Origin: Isoetes taiwanensis | Lineage: Eukaryota > Streptophyta > Lycopodiopsida > Isoetales > Isoetaceae | Length of the DNA stretch: 64,000 nucleotides | Assembly: GCA_021234155.1 (NCBI GenBank) | Contig: JAJEKV010000065.1 | Coordinates: forward strand, 3,961,594 to 4,025,593 | Direction: 5' to 3' | Shown: positions 1 through 8,172 of the stretch, in pieces | How positions within the stretch are numbered: the first letter of the stretch is position 1 | Layout of the letters: the number at the start of each line of letters is the position of its first letter | Notes under the pieces: generated by a model | What the model saw: the letters and a program-made list of their open reading frames with translations, nothing else | Database searches by the model: none | What the model was told of the DNA's origin: nothing | Translations under genes and position numbers: made by a program

Positions 1-483
1 TGTTCATGGATAAGGATTATATCAGCCCGCATTTCTTTCATTGCTATAATGTGGTCCCGATCAAGAATGTTATTTTTCTTACATATGATTTCCTAAGGTA
101 AGGGGAGGTATTCGTATGCAAAAATGTATTTTTGTGATGCCGGCATCTGGGATGCGTTTTGGAAACTTAGCTGGCAGTAGAGTCCTGAGATCTGAATGGG
201 GTCGGTTTTGGAGGTGGCTGCAGGTGTCGCCAACAGAGGAGAATGCTATTTCGGGGGAGATTATGTATTGTATCAGGTGTCTATCCGGTTGATCCGGTTG
301 CATGAGGTGTCGCCAGCACAGGCTTGGCCGTTTTCGGGGAGGACGTCCTCTGACTGATGTTCTCAGATATAAGGTTTGGTTGGGCGGCCAGGGTGGAGCG
401 ATCTACACAGACCAGAGGTTAGCATCTTGGCCAAATCCTTTGTTTTCATCCTTTGTTTGGTCTGTTTTCATCCTTTGTTCACC
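1..483 (+). other. Decayed coding-like leader upstream of HUH ORF
   Basis: No intact gene. Plus-strand reading gives protein-like stretches broken by stops, for example a frame from the left edge to a stop near base 99, then an aromatic-rich stretch at about 100-175 and another at 210-345. They run towards the HUH ORF and could be remains of a longer N-terminal region or a preceding gene of the same element. The element's left end is not visible and may lie outside the window. Confidence 0.3.
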
Positions 484-1497
484 ATGTCTACTGCCAGAAA
501 GGCCAAATCCAGTGGACATCTGTCTTCTTGTAACCCAATTGAATCAGAGTCTGCACAGATTCAAAATTCGGCCCAGAATTCTGCCATGCCCTCTCATGCC
601 ATTCCTGATGTTGCACAGGGCTGGGATGCAATAGATGCCTCTGTCACGTTGGCCTTGTCTGGTCAGGACGTGCCCCACAGCTTCTTTGATGCCATGTGCA
701 ACAGGAGATGCATTGCTGGTGCAGTTGCTTTGGAGAGGGGATCCTCTGCTGATCACCTCCATGTGCATGTTGTCCTTAGAGCCTATTTCAAGAGTCTTAA
801 GGCCTTGAATGATGCTATCAAAAGGGAGTTTAATTGGCCTTCTATGCCTGCGGGTGTTATCTTAGTATCCAAGGCCCTCAAGAATAACAGATTGCATTGT
901 TTCGAGGGTATGTTAGGGTATTGCATGAAGGATATAGGGAAAGTACATTACTCCTGTCACTTGCACAATATATCTGAGAGCATGATTGAGAAAGGAAAAG
1001 ATTTGTACTTGAGATGGGGAGCTGGAGACACGAAGTATCTTTGTGTGTTAGATAATAGAAACCTTCTGAACAAGGCTGCCCACTTTGTGTTCTACCATGG
1101 TGGGCACAGATTGACCCCTAGTTTGACGTTCACAATTTGTAGGATGCTGAGAAGCGGAAAATATACTCTGAGCAGCAGTTGGATAATCCCATCTAATACT
1201 GCTCATGTGAACGAACACAGGGTCCGTGCCGCTTGGAGGGTCTTGTTGAATCCCAGTTGTTGTATGCCGTTTGATGTGAGAACAATTCTGTTTGGTCTCC
1301 TTGCAGGTTATGTGCCCGTTGAACGAAATGGGCCAGGCCGCTGCCGATATTCGGATGACTCAATCCCCCCCGATGAGATGGACTGCAATTTCCAGGAGAT
1401 CCATGATCCATCGTTCAACCCTGATATTGAAATCCCTAACCATGGTGTTGATTATATTCCCATCCACACCGAGGATCATACGATGGCAGTTGGCTAA
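484..1497 (+). CDS. HUH (Rep-type) endonuclease, replitron-like transposon protein
   Basis: Predicted 337-residue protein resembling a rolling-circle replication initiator, which would nick single-stranded DNA and stay bound through a tyrosine. I see the three family motifs in order: a motif I-like strand VTLALSG (54-60), a His-hydrophobic-His box HLHVH (91-95) and a motif III GYCMKD (145-150) giving Tyr146 and Lys149. After these come a K/G-rich YLRWGAG stretch (175-181) and a helical C-terminal region ending in an acidic tail (about 290-312). No helicase domain is present, unlike Helitron RepHel or geminivirus Rep. The open frame starts at 376, but the ATG at 484 has a better context (caccATG). 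The layout agrees with what I know of replitron endonucleases; that family assignment is from memory and not verified. It could also be a domesticated or unrelated HUH protein. The frame is intact, unlike most transposon ORFs nearby. Confidence 0.62.
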   Translation: MSTARKAKSSGHLSSCNPIESESAQIQNSAQNSAMPSHAIPDVAQGWDAIDASVTLALSGQDVPHSFFDAMCNRRCIAGAVALERGSSADHLHVHVVLRAYFKSLKALNDAIKREFNWPSMPAGVILVSKALKNNRLHCFEGMLGYCMKDIGKVHYSCHLHNISESMIEKGKDLYLRWGAGDTKYLCVLDNRNLLNKAAHFVFYHGGHRLTPSLTFTICRMLRSGKYTLSSSWIIPSNTAHVNEHRVRAAWRVLLNPSCCMPFDVRTILFGLLAGYVPVERNGPGRCRYSDDSIPPDEMDCNFQEIHDPSFNPDIEIPNHGVDYIPIHTEDHTMAVG

Positions 1498-1596
1498 CCT
1501 GTTGTTTTGTTGTTGCATGTACAACTTTATTTCTGTCCGTGTTTTGGTTTGTTTCAGCATGTGTTCGTATTGGTAATAAGTTGTTGCAGGATAGGG

Positions 1597-2011
1597 ATGG
1601 AGACCGATGGCAATCCTCCTGGGGAGACCAGTCATCCTGCTGTGTCCATAGATCCATCTTTTATAAGCACTGTGATTGAGGATTCCCATCCAAATCCTGA
1701 AGTTTATGCTTTTGAGGGGAAGCAGATGTTTACTGCGGAGGAATTTTTGACCAGTATCATCCAGGTTGGAACGGAGGCTCATCGAATAGCTGCCTCCCTC
1801 AGGATCCTGAGGAGGCAGCTGACTAGCTTTTATGTGGCGATCGATTATACGATGTCCAATGTGGCCTAGGAGCAGCTTGGTGCCCCGTTATCTGAACTAC
1901 AAGCTTTGAGGTCTCTCTCACATGAGCTTGGCCAGGTGCTTGTTGACGCAGGAAATCCGGCGGCTTGATGCTGTGATCAGGGGGGCTACATCTGGACAGC
2001 CCAGGAACTAG
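1597..2011 (+). pseudogene. Second ORF of HUH element, interrupted
   Basis: Starts at an ATG 99 bases after the HUH stop, on the same strand, and reads 90 residues to a TAG at 1867-1869. The frame continues in protein-like fashion after that stop. A one-base frame change near 1950 then gives an Arg/Asp-rich end and a TAG at 2009-2011. The amber stop may be a decayed CAG. The predicted product is acidic at the N-terminus and helical later (residues 46-90), with no motif I recognise. A pyrimidine-rich stretch and a CAG lie just before the ATG (about 1535-1590), so it could be a downstream exon of the HUH gene rather than a separate cistron. Confidence 0.4.
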
Positions 2012-2201
2012 GCGTTGTTCTTTCTATTGTGTTTGCAGTGTTTTTGTTTATGCAGTTTGATATGCGTGGCCCCAGGCCACATGTACATTCTCTGAGCCTG
2101 TGAATATGTGAAGTTCTGTTGCTTCATGCTATGTCTTGTACATGCTTTGCGCTTTCCATTTGGTTACTAACATCTGCAGGGAAGAGGGCTTTGGCCCCTG
2201 G

Positions 2202-2240
2202 GCATAAGGGAGACCCCCTGCACCGGGATCTCCCTTATGC
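2202..2240. repeat. Perfect 12-bp hairpin
   Basis: GCATAAGGGAGA (2202-2213) is the exact reverse complement of TCTCCCTTATGC (2229-2240) with a 15-base loop. It sits 22 bases before the first tRNA-like T-arm, so it may belong to a structured 3' end of the HUH element or to a SINE. Confidence 0.6.
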
Positions 2241-2262
2241 TCGGATGAGCATTGGCATTGCG

Positions 2263-2477
2263 TTGGGGTTCAATTCCCCAAGCTCACTAACGAATCGTAT
2301 TTGTTGGTTTCCAGGAAACAAAGAAAGAGCCATGTATAGGATCATCAAATGCATGCCATTGACAACTGGATCTTGGAGTCATAGTCAACGGCATGTGTTC
2401 AGTGGCTCCTATGCATGGGCCGAACGTGGAACACAGGTAAGGCATGGGCATTGGATATCTGGGGTTCGATTCTCCAG
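2263..2477 (+). repeat. Two tRNA-like T-arm/B-box units
   Basis: Two stem-loops look like tRNA T-arms. The first (2263-2281) has TTGGGG and CCCCAA arms around the loop TTCAATT; the second (2459-2477) reads CTGGGGTTCGATTCTCCAG. Both fit the RNA polymerase III B box (GGTTCRANYCC), and both follow a GGGCATTGG- or GAGCATTGG-like stretch, so they are copies of one unit about 195 bases apart. I cannot fold a full cloverleaf around either. A tRNA-derived SINE or a tRNA-like 3' region of the mobile element is more likely than a tRNA gene. Confidence 0.45.
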
Positions 2478-2699
2478 GCTCTACTTATTGTTTTCCTACT
2501 ATACTGTATTGCATTGTTCTTTTTCTACTGTACTGTATTGCATTGAAAATACCCTTTTATGTAATAGTCTTTGCCTTAATAATGTCCCTCTCATGGCTGG
2601 ATCAACAGGGGCAAGTTTGACTTGCAAAAGACTCAGTTTGCACGCTTCGGATTTAAGGGGAGGGAATATGCTCCCACATGTGCTGCAATCCAATGGACA

Positions 2700-3015
2700 A
2701 AAAGCCATAATACACGATTTAGCCATAATACACGATCCGCACATTGCTATAATGGCGCGCTTCCGTTTCAAGGGGCCTTTGATTCCTCTAACATTCCAAC
2801 TGACAACCGTCATAATCCTTTTGATCTAATAATTGGCCCATATGGATTGGGGGTATAGACCTTTCTTTGTCTCTGTTTTGTCTTGTTGGTTGTTAGTGGA
2901 GTGAAGAATGTATCCACCTCAGCAGCAGCTCCAACTTCATCATCATTTCCATCTCCATCATCTCAAAATTTGCCATGTGGAGTATCCAAATCACAGAGCC
3001 CTGGGGAACTAGAAA
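2700..3015 (-). pseudogene. LINE remnant: end of ORF1 and start of ORF2 endonuclease
   Basis: On the minus strand a frame ending in YGPIIRSKGL then stop overlaps an ATG at 2813 that begins TVVSWNVRGIKGPLKRKRAI. This is the standard opening of the plant L1 ORF2 apurinic endonuclease. The endonuclease frame loses similarity within about 30 codons, where a short duplication and unrelated sequence begin (left of about 2720). The ORF1 part continues on the far side of the solo LTR (4636-5640). Confidence 0.6.
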
Positions 3016-4635
3016 CCCTCTGTGATGTCCCCTACTTCCTCTACGATGCACACATCGATCAGAAGGCGGAGCATTCCCCCTGTCAGCCAAACTGGCAGGG
3101 GCCATCCACCTGACACCACTCCCTGTGGAATGAGCTAGCAAGGGAAGAGTGGATGTGTCATTCACCTGTCTCCCTTCGGGTTGACCTAGCTACGGAAGCG
3201 TGAATAAACATGAGCACAGAATAACAATACATCAATACAATCACCTCGAAGGGTGAACACATCATAATCATCACATATACAACAACAACGATAAGAACAA
3301 TAATAACAAGGGGGAATCCTACCCAGGGCTCAGACTCAAGGGGGTTCGACTGACGACTTGGGCCTCCAGAAGTCATTGTAGATAGAATTCATGGCAAATG
3401 GATTTGGCTGGCATAGGAACATGGCTGAGGGTAGTCCACTCCATCCGCCCCTCCCGTGCATACTTTGCAAAGTAGGTTGAAAAGTATTGGGATCTGACCG
3501 TAGCCTGCCGGGTGCATAGCCAAGGGGGCTACTACTACTGGATTGCATCCCTCCAGCTCCGATGAGGCAGGAAGAGAGTCATGTTCCCTCCAGAGGCATC
3601 CATGCCCATCACAGGCGGCTAGAGGGCCGTTGTCCGTATTCGACTTGAACCCAATGAAGAGTGACGCATCACTCCACGGGTGTCGAGCTCATGCGCCCAC
3701 ACTCAGTGACAAGCCATTAAGCCTAGCCCACATAGACCCCCGGTAGGCATTACACACCAGAGGGGTCACTCCGTGATGGGACAAGTTCCTCCTTGTCAAC
3801 TGGTCTAACCCCGCCATCCACAACCAGGCCGGCTTCTGTGCACGAGCCGCAAGTAATTGGGAACTAGTAGGCTATCTAGGATCATCTGCTACACAGGCTT
3901 TAGGCTTCTACCCCCCTTCCCAATACATGGAGGTCACAGAGTGAAATACAAATATCATCACAGAACTGAAATGAATAATAACATCTAATCTATCTATCTA
4001 AACATCTTAGAGTTAGGTACCTTTGTTAGAGCTTATGATCTCGGGATCTATAAGGCCTCTATGGCTAAACTAACATGCTAAACCAGCTTATTGCCTAGCC
4101 AAAAGGCGGCTTTGCCCAACAGAATGACTAGATACCTGGTCCTTGACCTGCTCCAGATCCTCGGAATGCATCCATGCCTCTGATCCTGCTGAAGACTGCT
4201 GCTACTCGATGATCTGTTGTGCAAAGACGGCTTTTCAGAGTCGAGCAATGCGAATTGGGGTCTTGACGTGGCCGAAATGGCTCAAGAGAGCTCTGAATTC
4301 GAGAGAGGAAAGGAGTTCTAGGAAAACCCTAAAATGCAAAGAGAAGAAAGGTTTAGGGTTTAAGGGGAAAGCCCTTTTATAGAAACCCTTAGGGTTAGGT
4401 TAGACATTGGCAAAATGGGGTTTAGCCATTTGGCAATGGGGTCCATGGGGTTTATAGTTGTGTATGTTTATTAAACATGCACAACATTCGAGGTTGCCCT
4501 CCTAGGTGCAACTCTTGCCCCCTAGGTGCAACCCTTTACGGCCCTCAAGTACATGTCATTGATGACATGTACGTGTGACGTGGCAGTATAATATACGTAT
4601 TCGGGTCGTATATTATGCTGGAACGTCACACCCTC
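3016..4635. mobile_element. Solo LTR of a Ty3/gypsy element with 5-bp TSD
   Basis: A 1610-bp LTR (3021-4630) starts TGTGATGTCC and ends GGAACGTCACA, with inverted ends, and is flanked on both sides by CCCTC (3016-3020 and 4631-4635). No primer-binding site, polypurine tract or pol lies next to it, so it is a solo LTR. It is the same family as 62348-63957 (same length, same orientation) and the reverse-oriented LTR at 46868-48362. By comparison with those, the element's own sense is the minus strand. Near its left-hand U3-like end are perfect palindromes, GTACATGTCAT/ATGACATGTAC at about 4551-4575 and ATAATATACG/CGTATATTAT at about 4587-4616. Confidence 0.85.
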
Positions 4636-5640
4636 TCCATCGCCCTCATCTTCTCAAGTTCCTGTTTGGGGCAAGGTAGATACAATTGCTGTTGAGCTTC
4701 TTGCTCCTCAAAAACATGAGAGTTTCGACCGTTAAACCAGTAGGGAGAATTTCCCCTGACTCAGAGTCATACTCCTGAGTTCGAGTGATTTTGGAATCCT
4801 GTTGATCATCCACCTACACTGATTCCAGGCAGGCCTCCTGGTTCCCACAGTTTTTAGTCTGAGGAGAATCATCCTTGAAGAGTTCAAGGACAGGAGGAGG
4901 GAAAGATTTAAAGGAAGGCTCCTCCTATTCACAGAATCTTCCAACAGAGTTATCAGACTCAGAATAATCATTTAAAGGAGGACCCATAGGTTCCTCAATG
5001 GTGAGAACCTTTGCTCTGTGTTCATGGGCGGGGGTGACAATGAGGACATTAGGATCCATGGGTTCTTTCCCATTGGCTTTATTAAGAACTTCACCCCCAA
5101 GTTATCTTCCTGAAACCTCACCTTTTTTCTCCACTCACTTCTCTGTTTCTTCAAATTCTATTCACTCAATTTTTGACTCTCCAGTTGCTGTTCTCGCACT
5201 GCCTTCTCTTTTATTTTCCTCGCCTTCCTTTTGGCACTGCCATTAATGTTCTTCCTGTAATGCTGAGCAGGGGTGGATTTTCCCTTTCTTTTTTGGAGTA
5301 ATCCAGTCCTCATCTTTGCCCTGCTCCTTACTCAGCATGGGCTTTTCCACTCGAGCACCTTTGCAGACTCCTCCTCCATGTAGCCGAATACTACAGACAG
5401 CACAAGGTTCAAGCAAACTGTTCCAAGCAAGCTTAAGAATTTTTTGGTTTCCAAAATAATCAATATTGGAATAGGTTTGAGAAGATCAATTTGAGCCTCA
5501 ATATGTTTCATTTTCCTTTCTAGATCTTCCTCTTCTTTGTGTAAGGCAGTATTATAACGATCCGAAAAAAGATTTTGCCTGACCCCTTTGACTTTAAGAT
5601 AAATATCACTTTTTTCTTTATTCAACTTCTCATTCCAATT
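4636..5640 (-). pseudogene. LINE ORF1 remnant, right part
   Basis: Minus-strand frames broken by stops encode a lysine/arginine-rich and then acidic protein. It has a charged helical stretch (5480-5625), a DWITPKKKGKS-like stretch near 5300, a basic helix (5130-5240) and an acidic Ser/Glu/Pro-rich part (4700-5000). Its position upstream of the ORF2 start at 2813, with only the solo LTR between, makes it the upstream ORF1 of the same LINE. No RNA-binding domain is clear, so the call rests on context. Confidence 0.4.
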
Positions 5641-7450
5641 TCTACCTCATGATTTTAGCCAGTATCTTGCAGGAATGTATGGTTTAAATTTTATGGGGAC
5701 AAACATTTATTTTTCTATGCTACATCATCTCTTTCTTTAATTTATTATAGTTTTGTTTATTGTTTCGTACTCAATGTGGCAACCTAAGATCTCAAAGACA
5801 GATGTAACTTTTTGGGTTATTAGTAATAACAATTAAGTTTATTTACTATATATATTTTTATGGTGCCGTTTTGCTGTTCTTTGAAGTAAAAATATTGGTA
5901 GATGTGGACTTTCATTGCAGGATATGGACATTCAAGGACATAGACCGAATTATGTAAGTCAGCGCGCAATATAGGTTTGGGTATTAAGGGGAAGTTTTAA
6001 TAGTTTATAATAGGTATTTGAGAATTCTGATTGCATATTTTAATTCAACGTGTTCGGATTAGTAAAGAACAAGTCTCAAATTGTTAAGAATTATATGTTT
6101 TTTTTTTGGCAAAAAAAATAACACATTATCACCTCTGCTGATAACTCATTATACGTTATTTTCGCGTTAGCCGTTAGCTAACTACTAACTGCTAACTCCC
6201 AACTATGATCCCAGTGCCTGATCTTCTTCCTCTATTCAAGTGTTTTTTTTGCAAAGTGGCTTTTGTGCTGCTTGAAGCAATTTGGTACGACAATTTTCTT
6301 AACTCAATTTTGATATGACAGATGTTGTTCGATTCAACAACGGTCTCCTTATTTTTTGCACCAGACCCAGCAACACTTAACGGAGTGCCTGCTTTAAGCC
6401 ATCTCCGATAGTGTGCTAGCAAGTAGGCAAGGCCGGACACTTGTCACCCTTGAAACTTTTCAATTTTAGATGCTACTTTCGTGATTTTTTTCCCCCGGAT
6501 AGACTTAGAGACGTGTAAGTTAAATAGGAAGGATTATAAAATAATATTTTCCAGGCATCTTGTCTATAGCAATTATATAGTTTAGATAAAGGAAATTTTG
6601 TGCAATAGCCTGCAGAAAATGAAAGATGTGTTGGAGTGCCTTGAGATGGAGCACTTGAAGATTTTACTGAGGCAGCGCCATTCCTTTGGTGAACACATGA
6701 ACCTGCTAAGAGGAGTCCTCATCCGCCATGTGAATGTCGTTGATCGCATGGCGAGCAAGTATGCTCGGACTATGAAGGCATGAAGATGTCTGTCCTCTGT
6801 CTATTTTTGTTGTTGGGTTGTAGTTTCCTTTAGTTTGTATGGGACATTTCCTGCATGTTCATTGCTGTCCTGTTGGTTTTGGGACGTGGGAGCATGTCAC
6901 CCAAATGTTGTAGGATATGCTCTCATGTTCCTTGTTGTTCTGTTGCTTTTGGGATGTGGCATCATGCCACCCAAACACTCCCTCTAGTTGCACACAAACT
7001 AATGCTGCATTTTGCAAACTAGTAACACTTGACTTCATCATTCAGAAATAAATTTGCCCTAATATTTTATATCCTAACCTCTTCCGGCCTTTAAAAGCCA
7101 ACTCAGACTGAAGTCTGAGTAACGGAACTTCCGATTTGTATTTTCTGGATGGAAAATCCAAGCGGTAATGGTGGTAGCATTGAAGAGCTCAAAATTGGAA
7201 TCAATACCACCAACCTGCTCTTGCAATAGGACCCGCAAGCAAATAGGGAAAGCCACATGCGACAGTCCCGGGCACATAATCCAACACCTTGCCTTTTTAA
7301 ATAAGATGATGTGTTTATGCATTGATTAGGGAAGATTTACATGCATTTGTTCATGCACCATCCACCCTATTTTGCCCTGTCAACAAGTTCTTGACACTCT
7401 AGGAAATTGGTTAACAATTTTTTCATGAAAGCATGGCTGCATGCCCCCCC
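5641..7450. other. AT-rich intergenic region
   Basis: No convincing gene. The stretch contains a T-rich tract near 6090-6120, a short plus-strand ORF at 6598-6783 and a degenerate direct repeat of period about 70 at 6854-6977, in which CATGTTC..TTG..GTCCTGTTG is seen twice. The ORFs at 6192-6440 and 7074-7322 have no recognisable motif. Confidence 0.5.
6598..6783 (+). CDS. Small ORF of unknown function, doubtful
   Basis: The frame opens with the non-ATG codon TTG; the first ATG is at 6619, giving about 54 residues of likely helical, Leu/Arg/His-rich protein. There is no signal peptide, membrane segment or known motif. It stops at TGA 6781-6783, followed by a T/G-rich stretch and the 70-bp repeat. 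The layout (helical ORF followed by GTTT/TGT-rich DNA) recalls the second ORF of the HUH element, but I see no sequence match good enough to claim homology. Confidence 0.15.
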   Translation: MCNSLQKMKDVLECLEMEHLKILLRQRHSFGEHMNLLRGVLIRHVNVVDRMASKYARTMKA

Positions 7451-7686
7451 AGAGCCGGTTCACATGCAGTGAAGGTGCCATCACCGTCGTGTAAAAAGGC
7501 TCAGGCGGTGGCAGGTGATGGTCCTGTTTTGCCCTGTGCTAATTAGCGATGGCATGTGATGGTTGATGTAAAAGGGTGAGCCTTTTTACATGACAATGAT
7601 GGCGCCTTCATTGCATGTGAACTGGCTCTCAATCTTTTACACGCACCATCTCCTGCCATCATCAAATAGCACAGGGCAAAACAAGG
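7451..7686. repeat. Interleaved fold-back repeat (A-B-A'-B')
   Basis: Two pairs of inverted repeats are interleaved. Arm A (7451-7503) is complementary to A' (7577-7629), about 53 bases with few mismatches. Arm B (7523-7575, containing TTTTGCCCTGTGCTA) is complementary to B' (7630-7686). A and A' both end in GGCTCA-type sequence. No target duplication is clear. It may be a rearranged fold-back MITE or two overlapping ones. Confidence 0.7.
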
Positions 7687-7710
7687 CCCCTCTCAAGTGA
7701 TAGTTGCATG

Positions 7711-8020
7711 TTAGGCCCAGATTCCACTCCGGTGGAAGATCAGAGCTGGATCAACCTGAGAGCTCCACGGCAGCAAGAAATCCGATTTACGCATTCCACT
7801 GATCCAAGAATTTCGATGTGGCACCCAAAATCGATTTAACTCAGGGCAAGATCCCCCGAGGAGCACACCTTCTAAAATCTGCCACATAAGCATATCAGTG
7901 TTCTTAAGAAGGAAGGAAGAAGACTGCCGGAGCGGTAGTGGAATGGTAAGTCCGGAAATAAGCATGGAAGTTTAGAATAGCAAAAAAAAGTGACAGACTC
8001 GTAATGGAATCTGGGCCTTA
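7711..8020. mobile_element. Tourist-like MITE with TTA target duplication
   Basis: A 304-bp element (7714-8017) begins GGCCCAGATTCCA and ends TGGAATCTGGGCC, a perfect 13-bp terminal inverted repeat. It is flanked by TTA on both sides (7711-7713 and 8018-8020). A 3-bp TWA duplication is typical of PIF/Harbinger-type (Tourist) MITEs. It holds no coding capacity. It ends about 150 bases before the TGD2-like start codon, so it lies in the promoter or 5' leader of that gene. Confidence 0.8.
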
Positions 8021-8172
8021 GTATTTGTGAATTGCATTTGTAAGTGCTGCGTCATAACGCCAGGTCAAGGTCATCGAGCCACATCAGCGATAGGGTTGCT
8101 TATGTCAGCTGCTCATTCCAACATGCCAGAGATGTGGAACCTGCGCAAATGTAGCAGAGAAGGAGCCCGGCC

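Noticed and set aside
484-1497. Endogenous geminivirus Rep
   Set aside because: Has HUH and Tyr-x-x-Lys motifs, but no helicase domain, coat protein or viral origin nearby, and the C-terminal part differs.
484-1497. Helitron RepHel
   Set aside because: Only one catalytic tyrosine motif and no Pif1-type helicase follows.
2202-2285. Possible tRNA gene
   Set aside because: T-arm is good, but no acceptor stem, D-arm or anticodon arm can be placed around it.
2119-2829. 236-residue plus-strand ORF
   Set aside because: Spans the tRNA-like hairpins and the antisense of the LINE endonuclease start; composition is not protein-like.
4636-5640. Internal region of the LTR element at 3021-4630
   Set aside because: Perfect 5-bp duplications flank the LTR, so the sequence beside it is the insertion target, and it fits LINE ORF1.
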